64,000 nt of DNA from the NCBI GenBank assembly GCA_004791255.1, contig SRUQ01000002.1, positions 589,050 through 653,049 on the forward strand. The letters run 5' to 3'. Numbering within the stretch: position 1 is the stretch's first letter; each line of letters starts with the position of its first letter. The position numbers were made by a program, and so were the translations under genes. Below, in pieces: positions 57,805 to 64,000 of the stretch. Under the pieces are notes generated by a model. That model searched no databases. It was given only the letters and a program-made list of their open reading frames with translations, and was not told where the DNA came from. The stretch is from a bacterium M00.F.Ca.ET.205.01.1.1. Lineage in GTDB: Bacteria > Pseudomonadota > Alphaproteobacteria > Rhizobiales > Rhizobiaceae.

Positions 57805-58626
57805 CTAGTCGTCTGTCCATTCCGGCTTGCGCTTGCCGATGAAGGCGCCGATGCCTTCCTCCGCGTCGCGCGCCAGCATGTTCTCGACCATGACGCGGCC
57901 GGTATGGGCATAGGCGTCCGCCAGCCCCATTTCGGCCTGCGCGTAAAAGGCTTCCTTGCCGGTCTTCACCACCAAAGATGATTTGGATGCAATGGTTTGC
58001 GCGTATTTGGTGACAATCTGATTCAGGTACTCGCGCGGCACGACGCGGTTGACGAGGCCGAATTCCTTGGCGGTTGCCGCATCGATCGTCTCGCCTGTCA
58101 GAAGCATTTCCATCGCATGCTTGCGCGAGACATTGCGCGACAGGGCCACCATCGGCGTCGAGCAGAACAGGCCGATGTTGACGCCCGGCGTGCAGAAGGT
58201 CGCCTCATGCGAAGCGATCGCCAGGTCGCAACTCGCGACAAGCTGCAGGCCGGCGGCGGTGGCGAGGCCATCGACTTCGGCGATGATCGGCACGGGATGG
58301 CGCACGATCGCCTGCATCAGGGATGCGCAGACCGCGAAGGTCTTTTCGAAGAAAGCACGGCCGCGGTCGGCACCCGCACGGCTGGCGGTCATCTCCTTCA
58401 GATCGTGACCGGCGCAGAACACTTTGCCCGACGCCGCCAGGATGATGACGCGCACCGATCTGTCCGATTTCGCGCGCTCGAGTTCCGCGCTCAGCGCCGC
58501 CATCGTCGCCAGCGACAGGGCATTGGCGGGCGGGCTGGCGAGCGTCAGACGAAGCACGCCCTTGTCCAGGCTGGCAAGAACAGGGCCTTCGGCGACTGCC
58601 GGCTTGATGGCGACGATTTCAGCCAC
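57805..58626 (-). CDS. enoyl-CoA hydratase/isomerase family protein
   Basis: A 273-residue crotonase-fold enzyme. The oxyanion-hole and active-site segments are ANALSLATMAALSAELERA, VFCAGHDLKEM and AEVDGLATAAGLQLVASCDLAIA, followed by FCTPGVNIGLFCSTP. One glutamate that acts as catalytic base in classical hydratases is not obvious at the GLATAAGLQL position, so it could be an isomerase, dehalogenase or thioester hydrolase, as in the ECHDC3 branch. It heads the operon with the VOC, ATPase and CoA-binding genes and is divergent from a PaaI thioesterase. Confidence 0.88.
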   Translation of the reverse strand: MAEIVAIKPAVAEGPVLASLDKGVLRLTLASPPANALSLATMAALSAELERAKSDRSVRVIILAASGKVFCAGHDLKEMTASRAGADRGRAFFEKTFAVCASLMQAIVRHPVPIIAEVDGLATAAGLQLVASCDLAIASHEATFCTPGVNIGLFCSTPMVALSRNVSRKHAMEMLLTGETIDAATAKEFGLVNRVVPREYLNQIVTKYAQTIASKSSLVVKTGKEAFYAQAEMGLADAYAHTGRVMVENMLARDAEEGIGAFIGKRKPEWTDD

Positions 58627-58782
58627 TTTTCAACCTCTTTATCCGCTTGGCTTCGCAGCCTATGGAGCAAAAGAACTAGCATGCTGCCAATTGAAGAACA
58701 GCCGCGAGGCGTGTTTTCTCGAAATGACAACGTTGGTCCAGGTGCCTCGCCCGGGTCTCCGCTCCTGATATAGGAACCGCTC

Positions 58783-59235
58783 ATGCCCGCCCAAAGCAAT
58801 CTGAAGCCCCTGATGAGAACGGCGGAAGTCAATGCGCTGCTGGCAAGCGTCTATCCGCAGCTCAACGATCAGTTCGCTTTCTATCAAGCAATCGACGTAT
58901 TTCCCGGCGGCTGCACCGTCCGGCTCAACGCGGACGAGCGGCATCTGCGTCCTGGTGGAACGGTGTCCGGTCCGTCGCTGTTCACGCTGGCCGACATTGG
59001 CGGCTATGTCTGCGTGCTCAGCCATGCCGGGCCGGACGCGCTTTCAGTTACCACCAATCTCAACATCAACTTCATGCGCAAGGCTGAGGCCGGGCCGATC
59101 GACGGCCATTGCCGCATCCTGAAGCTTGGAAAGAGCCTGATGGTGTTCGACATCGACATCGTCGCCGGCCCCGAAGGGCAGACAGTGGCGCATGCGACAG
59201 GCACCTATTCGATCCCGCCGAAGCGATCGCAGTGA
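58783..59235 (+). CDS. PaaI-family hotdog thioesterase
   Basis: A 150-residue hotdog-fold acyl-CoA thioesterase: LRPGGTVSGPSLFTLADIGGYV with the catalytic region, ALSVTTNLNINFMRKAEAG and ATGTYSIPPK at the end. Such proteins release CoA from short or aromatic acyl-CoAs. It is divergent from the enoyl-CoA hydratase gene with 156 bases between, which fits a shared acyl-CoA theme. The ATG at 58783 (MPAQSNLKPLMRT) is used. Confidence 0.88.
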   Translation: MPAQSNLKPLMRTAEVNALLASVYPQLNDQFAFYQAIDVFPGGCTVRLNADERHLRPGGTVSGPSLFTLADIGGYVCVLSHAGPDALSVTTNLNINFMRKAEAGPIDGHCRILKLGKSLMVFDIDIVAGPEGQTVAHATGTYSIPPKRSQ

Positions 59236-59273
59236 TTGAACTCCCAACATGATGTGTATATATGTGCGCATAG

Positions 59274-59498
59274 GTGATTTTGATCGAGCGTGACAGTCGC
59301 AAGATATTGAAGCGCCTCAAGGAGGACGGGTTTGAGCTGATTTCGATACGGGGCTCGCACCACAAACTCCGGAAAGGCGAGATCGTTTTGATTGTCCCAC
59401 ATCCAGAAAAAGACCTGCCAACCGGCACTGCCCGCGCAATCGCCAAGCAGGCTGGCTGGATAGATGGGCCAACCCGCACTACCGGAGACCCACGATGA
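59274..59498 (+). CDS. hicA: HicA-family mRNA interferase toxin
   Basis: A 74-residue HicA toxin, a small dsRBD-like RNase that cleaves mRNA. Recognised by DSRKILKRLKEDGFELISIRGSHHKLRKG in two blocks, with the catalytic His in the GSHHKL motif, and by IVPHPEKDLPTGTARAIAKQAG. The start is a GTG at 59274; the antitoxin gene overlaps its stop (ATGA). The pair lies between the thioesterase gene and the ribosomal protein operon and could be stress-induced. Confidence 0.9.
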   Translation: MILIERDSRKILKRLKEDGFELISIRGSHHKLRKGEIVLIVPHPEKDLPTGTARAIAKQAGWIDGPTRTTGDPR

Positions 59499-59893
59499 AG
59501 AGCTATTTCGCTTTGGTCGAAAAGGAGCCCGACAGTGCATTCGGCATTCGCTTTCCGGACATTCCCGGCTGCTTTTCAGCCGCGGACGCGGCGGAAGATA
59601 TCGTGCCCAAAGCGGTTGAGGCCTTGCAATTGTGGGCCGAGGACATGCCTGTCCCGGAACCATCCCGCCACGAAGAGATTGTCGCCCTCCCCGAGATACG
59701 CGATGCTCTAGCCGAAGGCGGCTACCTGGTTTCCGTACCACTTATCGACAATGACAGTGCGGTCGTTAGAGCCAACGTGACTTTCGAGCGTGGAGTTTTG
59801 CGGGCTATCGACGCCGCCGCGCGACAGCGTGGCATCACCCGATCGGCATTCCTTTCAAGCGCGGCTCGCAAGGAGATCGAGGCAAAACACTGA
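59495..59893 (+). CDS. hicB: HicB-family antitoxin
   Basis: A 132-residue antitoxin. The N-terminal half is the partly degenerate RNase H-like HicB fold (MKSYFALVEKEPDSAFGIRF, DIPGCFSAADAAEDIVPKA, ALQLWAEDM) and the C-terminal half a ribbon-helix-helix DNA-binding domain (RANVTFERGVLRAIDAAARQ, RGITRSAFLSSAARKEI), which would repress its own promoter together with HicA. The ATG overlaps the hicA stop. The RHH version, rather than the HTH version, is common in rhizobia. Confidence 0.9.
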   Translation: MKSYFALVEKEPDSAFGIRFPDIPGCFSAADAAEDIVPKAVEALQLWAEDMPVPEPSRHEEIVALPEIRDALAEGGYLVSVPLIDNDSAVVRANVTFERGVLRAIDAAARQRGITRSAFLSSAARKEIEAKH

Positions 59894-59997
59894 GTTTGCC
59901 CCGCGACGCAGCAGGAGACCCATGTGGTAAAATAATACCTTTTATCTAAGCCACTATTTTCATTATATTATTCTCGACAGCAGGCTTTTCGCTTGCC

Positions 59998-60026
59998 TTG
60001 ACGCCTTCCCCGCCCTCCCCTATAAG
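59998..60026 (+). promoter_or_regulatory. strong sigma70-type promoter of rplM-rpsI
   Basis: TTGACG (59998-60003), a 17-base spacer and TATAAG (60021-60026) give five of six matches in each hexamer. It lies about 120 bases upstream of the rplM ATG, after an AT-rich stretch (about 59920-59990) that could act as an UP element. Confidence 0.7.
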
Positions 60027-60148
60027 CCCTCCCGAAGCAGCGGCTCGCAAAGGCCGCCGTTTTGTTATTGGCGATGGCATCAGCCTTCCGCCAATCCAAG
60101 CAACAAGAAACGCCTTCTCCGGAAGGTCAAACAGAAAGCAGCAAATCC

Positions 60149-60613
60149 ATGGCAACCTTTTCGCAGAAGCCTGCGGATGTGGTGAAGAAGTGGGTGCTGA
60201 TCGACGCCGAGGGTCTCGTCGTTGGTCGTCTCGCCACCGTCATCGCCAATCATCTTCGCGGCAAGCACAAGCCGACCTTCACCCCGCATGTCGACGACGG
60301 CGACAACGTCATCGTCATCAATGCCGACAAGGTGGTGTTCACCGGCAAGAAGTTCACCGACAAGGTCTACTACTGGCACACCGGCCACCCCGGCGGCATC
60401 AAGGAGCGCACCGCGCGCCAGCTGCTCGAGGGCCGTTTCCCCGAGCGTGTCGTCGAGAAGGCCGTTGAGCGCATGGTCCCGCGTGGCCCGCTCGGCCGTC
60501 GCCAGATGAAGAACCTGCGCGTCTATGCAGGCGCGGAGCATCCGCATGTCGCCCAGCAGCCCGAGATTCTCGACGTGGCCAAGCTGAATTCCAAGAACAA
60601 GAAGGTCGCATAA
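60149..60613 (+). CDS. rplM: 50S ribosomal protein L13
   Basis: A 154-residue L13, a large-subunit assembly protein that binds 23S rRNA domain II. Signatures: [56 protein letters not shown] and the [21 protein letters not shown] segment in two blocks. The ATG at 60149 (MATFSQKP) gives the normal length; the open frame upstream is leader. It is one base from rpsI. Confidence 0.98.
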   Translation: MATFSQKPADVVKKWVLIDAEGLVVGRLATVIANHLRGKHKPTFTPHVDDGDNVIVINADKVVFTGKKFTDKVYYWHTGHPGGIKERTARQLLEGRFPERVVEKAVERMVPRGPLGRRQMKNLRVYAGAEHPHVAQQPEILDVAKLNSKNKKVA

Positions 60614-60614
60614 G

Positions 60615-61097
60615 ATGGCTGAGCTTTCCTCGCTCGCAGAACTGGGTGCTGCCACCGGCAACACGAACACGCAGGCCGCGGCCCCCGTCCACGTCCAGAA
60701 GCTCGACAAGTCGGGCCGCGCCTATGCCACCGGCAAGCGCAAGAACGCCATTGCGCGCGTCTGGGTGAAGCCGGGTTCCGGCAAGATCGTCGTCAACGAC
60801 AAGGAATTCGCGACCTATTTCGCGCGTCCCGTCCTGCAGATGATCCTCAACCAGCCGATCATCGCCTCCAACCGTTCGGGCCAGTACGACATCGTCGCCA
60901 CTGTCGTCGGCGGCGGCCTCTCCGGCCAGGCGGGTGCCGTTCGTCACGGCATCTCCAAGGCGCTGACCTACTACGAGCCGGCGCTGCGCGCTGTGCTCAA
61001 GAAGGGTGGCTTCCTGACCCGCGACAGCCGCGTCGTCGAACGCAAGAAGTACGGCAAGGCGAAGGCCCGCCGCTCCTTCCAGTTCTCGAAGCGCTAA
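60615..61097 (+). CDS. rpsI: 30S ribosomal protein S9
   Basis: A 160-residue S9 whose C-terminal tail reaches the P-site tRNA. After a variable N-terminus (1-30) it has the family sequence [41 protein letters not shown] and the invariant ending [17 protein letters not shown]. It overlaps transcriptionally with rplM and is followed by a clear terminator, so rplM-rpsI is a two-gene operon. Confidence 0.98.
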   Translation: MAELSSLAELGAATGNTNTQAAAPVHVQKLDKSGRAYATGKRKNAIARVWVKPGSGKIVVNDKEFATYFARPVLQMILNQPIIASNRSGQYDIVATVVGGGLSGQAGAVRHGISKALTYYEPALRAVLKKGGFLTRDSRVVERKKYGKAKARRSFQFSKR

Positions 61098-61122
61098 GCG
61101 TTTCGGAACTTACCGACATCGA

Positions 61123-61148
61123 AAAGGCCGCCTCCGGGCGGCCTTTTT
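61123..61148 (+). terminator. rho-independent terminator of rplM-rpsI
   Basis: AAAGGCCGCC (61123-61132) and GGCGGCCTTT (61137-61146) form a perfect stem with a TCCG loop and a run of five T (61144-61148). It lies 25 bases after the rpsI stop. Confidence 0.9.
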
Positions 61149-61299
61149 GCATGGTGCGGTCTCATCGGGCGAAATGATCGGCGTCGCGGATGAAGAAGAC
61201 GCAGAGCGCTGCACCGCCATGCCATGGATCGTGCCGAGCGCCAGGGCCGAACCAGGAGAGACGCCAGCCCGCGACAACGAGGCCGCGATGTCGGTCGAA

Positions 61300-62358
61300 T
61301 CAATTGATGCTGGCGGTCGCGCCAGGCTCGGTGCGTTCGCCCTTCCCGGCATAAGGCACGCGGTAGCCATTCGCCGCCAGCCAATCGATTGCCGCTTTCG
61401 GCTCGTCTGTCTGGATGATGGTGGCGCCGCAGTCGGCCCAGAAGCCCCAGGCTTCGCGCGGCAGGCTGGCCTTGACCGCCAGTTCATCGCCCCTGCCGCC
61501 GGCCAGGAAGCCGCCCGGCTTGTTGACGATGGCATAGGTGTCGGCCCAGATATGCCAGTTGCCGCGCACCGCGGCGGCGCGCATGCGCGTGCTGAACAGC
61601 GGCCCGCCAGTGTCGGTCAGCTTTTCGGCGCCCGCGCGCCAGTTGATCAGTTCGATCGCGCCTGGCGCGAAAGCATGGTCGACCGTCTCGGCGAAGCCGG
61701 CATCATGCACCGCATCGTCGGCGACGATCGGCATGAACTGGAAGCCGCCGCCGATCGCCGCCATCGCGGCCTTCACCGTGGTGATCCTGTTCTGGTTCCA
61801 CAGATTCTCCTTGACGATGACCTGATCGGCCATGCCGAGGTCGCGGGCAATCGCGATCATGCCGGCAAGGTCGCCGACCTCCAGCTTGTTGTCGAGGTTG
61901 ATGAGGATCCTGTCCCGGGTTGCCGTCAGCATCTCGCGCAATGTCGAGACCGTCTCGCTGGTGACGGCATGGGTGCCTTCGATCACCAGCCGGCAGGCCT
62001 TCAGCTCGGCCAGCGTGTACTTGAGCACCTCGCCCTTGCAGGTCGTGGTGCGGTCGAGCCAGCTGTCATGCATGACGACGAACTCGCCATCCTTCGAGCG
62101 CCGGATATCGACCTCGACGATTTCGGCCCCCATGGCGATCGAGCCTTCCACGGCAGCGATGGAATTTTCCGCGTAGAGCGTCTTGCCGGCCTGCATGCTG
62201 CCGGCACGGTGCGCGGCGACCATGACGTGGTCGCGCCACTGGTTGGCATGTTCGAAGCGGTCGAGGATCTGCCTGGCGCGCGTTTCCTGTGCGCTTGCCG
62301 AACCGAAGAACGCCATCAGCGCGACGCAGGGGAGAAGGCTCTGCCAGAGGGTTCGCAT
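61300..62358 (-). CDS. secreted glycerophosphodiester phosphodiesterase
   Basis: A 352-residue periplasmic GDPD with a signal peptide (1-23, ending GSASA). The catalytic site is visible: His50 in VMVAAHRAGS, Glu82 and Asp84 in AEIVEVDIRR, and His97 in EFVVMHDSWLDRTT; the TIM-barrel continues to IIQTDEPKAAIDWLA. It hydrolyses glycerophosphodiesters to glycerol 3-phosphate and an alcohol, a route to phosphate and carbon from membrane lipids. An insertion around 200-290 makes it longer than the minimal family. It stands alone between the ribosomal operon and a truncated acyltransferase. Confidence 0.9.
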   Translation of the reverse strand: MRTLWQSLLPCVALMAFFGSASAQETRARQILDRFEHANQWRDHVMVAAHRAGSMQAGKTLYAENSIAAVEGSIAMGAEIVEVDIRRSKDGEFVVMHDSWLDRTTTCKGEVLKYTLAELKACRLVIEGTHAVTSETVSTLREMLTATRDRILINLDNKLEVGDLAGMIAIARDLGMADQVIVKENLWNQNRITTVKAAMAAIGGGFQFMPIVADDAVHDAGFAETVDHAFAPGAIELINWRAGAEKLTDTGGPLFSTRMRAAAVRGNWHIWADTYAIVNKPGGFLAGGRGDELAVKASLPREAWGFWADCGATIIQTDEPKAAIDWLAANGYRVPYAGKGERTEPGATASIN

Positions 62359-62500
62359 CGAGAATCGCTCCGTTCCGGATTGGGCCGGAATAGGCGATGC
62401 CCGTGACGGCCACGTGAACGAAGCCGGCTAGCGGTTGACTGCTGCAGGCATCCGTCAGATGCGTTTCCACAACCGGTGGGCCCAGGCCATTGCCGGCATT

Positions 62501-62905
62501 TCAACGAAGCGTCAGGTAATGATCTCGGCAAGGTCCAGGCCAATATCGGACCGCTCCGGGCCAGTTCGTGCCGCGTCCCTGCAATGGAATCATGCTGAAA
62601 CCAGCCGAGCGAAACGGACCGGTGCGAAGCGAGCGACCTGGTCCGGCCGGCCGGTTCAGCGTTCTGAGATAGCCGCTGGCGAGGACGAAGCCGGAAAGGA
62701 CGAAAAAGAAATCGACGAAAAGGTAGGACGAGCCGACGAAAGCACTTTGCGAGATCATCGAGCCGGTCGGAAAATGAAACAGCGCCACCAGAAGCGCGCA
62801 GATGCCGCGCCACGAATCGAGAACCAGGAAGCGTTCGCCCGCTACCGCTCCGGCATGGCTCGACACCACGGCATGGGACGGATTAAGAAACGCGGTCTGC
62901 GTCAT
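62501..62905 (-). pseudogene. truncated acyltransferase 3 (OafA-like), N-terminal fragment
   Basis: The frame from ATG at 62903-62905 (MTQTAFLNPSHAVVSSH) encodes an acyltransferase_3 N-terminus: RFLVLDSWRGICALLVALFH, FPTGSMISQSAFVGSSYLF, VDFFFVLSGFVLASGYLRTL. Homology stops there, near codon 85, and the frame ends 45 codons later in unrelated sequence. Intact family members have about 350-400 residues and ten membrane helices; no remainder was found in other frames nearby. It is therefore a decaying fragment, although a 134-residue product could still be made. Confidence 0.75.
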
Positions 62906-63029
62906 GCGATCCAAATCCTGTCTTGCCGTGGCACCCCGGGCGGCGCCGTTTTGTCTCCCCAAGCTGTGACTGGCATCTTCAATGCCGGTTCTGTAGTTGT
63001 TGCACCCCGATGAAAACCGAGGACCAGTA

Positions 63030-64000
63030 ATGGCGACCAAGAACATCGACCACGCCTTCACCGCCCGTTCCAAAACGGGCGCCGCGTTCGAGCCGACCTA
63101 TTCCGGCGCGCTGTCTTTCATGCGGCGCAAATACACCAAGGACGTGAAAGGCGCGGACGCAGTCGTGTGGGGCATTCCGTTCGATGCCGCCGTCACCAAC
63201 CGGCCGGGCGCGCGCTTCGGGCCGCAGGCGATCCGCCGTGCCTCGGCGATCCTTGACAACGACCCGCAATATCCGTTTTCGCGCGACCTGTTCGAGCATC
63301 TGGCCGTCGTCGACTACGGCGATTGCCTGCTCGATTCGGGCAATCACCAGAAGACGCCTGGCGCGATCGAACGCGAAGCGGCGAAAATCCTGAAATCGGG
63401 CGCCTTTCTGCTGACGCTGGGCGGCGATCATTTCGTCACCTGGCCGCTGCTGAAGGCGCATGCCGCCATCCATGGTCCGCTCGCTTTGGTGCAGTTCGAC
63501 GCGCACCAGGACACCTGGCCCGATGACGGCAAGCGCATCGACCACGGGTCCTTCGTCGGCCGCGCCGTGAGGGAGGGGATCATCGATCCCGACCGTTCGA
63601 TCCAGATCGGCATCCGCACCCATGCGCCCGACACGTTCGGCATCAAGATCCTGCACGGTCACGAAATCGAGGAGATGCGGGCGTCCGACATCGCCTACGC
63701 CATCGTCGACCGCACCGGCGGCAAGAAGACGTACCTCACCTTCGATATCGACTGCCTCGACCCCGCCTATGCGCCCGGCACCGGAACGCCGGTCGCCGGC
63801 GGGCCATCCTCGGCGAAGATCCTGTCGACGCTGCGCCAGCTCAATCAGATCGATATTGTCGGCGCTGACGTGGTGGAGGTTGCGCCGGCCTATGATCACG
63901 CCGATATAACGGCGATTGCGGGCTCTATGGTGGCCATGCAGTATCTCGGCCTGCTGGCCGAGCGGAAGGCGCGACAGGAAGAGCTGAACAACGGCAACCA
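63030..64000 (+). CDS. speB: agmatinase/ureohydrolase (runs off right edge)
   Basis: The first 323 codons of an arginase-family enzyme, most like agmatinase, which hydrolyses agmatine to putrescine and urea. The manganese ligands are all visible: LTLGGDHFVTWP, VQFDAHQDTWPD, DHGSFV and FDIDCLDPAYAPGTGTPV. GAGGA lies seven bases upstream of the ATG at 63030. The frame is open to the right edge and seems nearly complete, since the metal-binding core and the final GSMVAMQYLGLLAERK helix are present. Some rhizobial paralogues act on guanidinobutyrate instead, so the substrate is probable only. Confidence 0.92.
   Translation, partial: MATKNIDHAFTARSKTGAAFEPTYSGALSFMRRKYTKDVKGADAVVWGIPFDAAVTNRPGARFGPQAIRRASAILDNDPQYPFSRDLFEHLAVVDYGDCLLDSGNHQKTPGAIEREAAKILKSGAFLLTLGGDHFVTWPLLKAHAAIHGPLALVQFDAHQDTWPDDGKRIDHGSFVGRAVREGIIDPDRSIQIGIRTHAPDTFGIKILHGHEIEEMRASDIAYAIVDRTGGKKTYLTFDIDCLDPAYAPGTGTPVAGGPSSAKILSTLRQLNQIDIVGADVVEVAPAYDHADITAIAGSMVAMQYLGLLAERKARQEELNNGN

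Noticed and set aside
61149..61299. A 43-codon open stretch on the minus strand between the rpsI terminator and the GDPD gene
   Set aside because: It has no usable start codon, runs from stop to stop and matches no family; it may be a decayed gene end but nothing supports a call.

Overview
The window reads as chromosomal DNA of a Rhizobiales alphaproteobacterium, most likely Mesorhizobium or a close Phyllobacteriaceae relative. The support is the high GC content with strong third-position bias, the rhizobial gene orders (alaS-recA, a suf operon starting with an IscS-like desulfurase and ending in sufS-sufT-sufA, clpP-clpX-lon-hupB, rplM-rpsI), alphaproteobacterial regulatory motifs (GTTC/GTAC-type LexA boxes, an Irr/ICE-like box), and extragenic palindromes of the kind common in Mesorhizobium. 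The genus is an inference from gene content; no database was consulted. I see no phage, transposase, CRISPR array or replication origin.

Layout. 1-5.2 kb: the 5' part of alaS, recA with two LexA-like boxes, a pseudouridine catabolism pair (psuK, psuG), a TfoX-like protein and a GFA-family protein. 5.2-12.5 kb (minus strand): a complete Fe-S assembly operon, cysteine desulfurase-sufB-sufC-sufD-sufS-sufT-sufA, with an Irr-type palindrome in the upstream divergent region. 12.7-17.8 kb: an alpha/beta hydrolase and a PaiB-like flavoprotein, then a four-gene membrane glycolipid cluster (GT2 glycosyltransferase, stand-alone LpxB-N-terminal-like protein, ArnT-like transferase, PAP2 phosphatase). 18-27 kb: tyrS, a giant AsmA/YhdP-like protein, a one-cysteine Bcp peroxiredoxin, a coupled sterol-desaturase/FemAB-like acyltransferase pair and a membrane-anchored M23 peptidase. 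27-32.6 kb: a tightly coupled catabolic and uptake operon (FAD-linked oxidase, GntR regulator, VOC protein, SsuABC-type transporter).

32.7-35 kb holds a secreted M15 peptidase, tRNA-Val(TAC), tRNA-Asp(GTC) and a secreted protein with a duplicated Cys module. 35-44.4 kb is a sugar locus: ribokinase, RbsD/FucU mutarotase and MalK/UgpC-type ATPase on the minus strand, divergent from a Tat-exported binding protein, two permeases and a small membrane protein, followed by a creatininase-family protein, a SIS-domain sugar isomerase and a fucose-dehydrogenase-like aldo/keto reductase. 44.4-49.8 kb is the hupB-lon-clpX-clpP proteostasis block with its terminators.

50-64 kb: a secreted short-repeat protein, an FAD amine oxidase divergent from a cytochrome P450, a secreted Cys-rich protein, a cupin, O-acetylhomoserine sulfhydrylase, an overlapping operon (enoyl-CoA hydratase, VOC protein, SMC-like ATPase, CoA-binding protein) divergent from a PaaI thioesterase, a HicAB toxin-antitoxin pair, rplM-rpsI, a secreted GDPD phosphodiesterase, a truncated acyltransferase and most of an agmatinase gene. 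Most of the window is housekeeping. The least explained parts are the ATPase/CoA-binding operon, the sterol-desaturase/FemAB pair, the glycolipid cluster and the creatininase/SIS end of the sugar locus.
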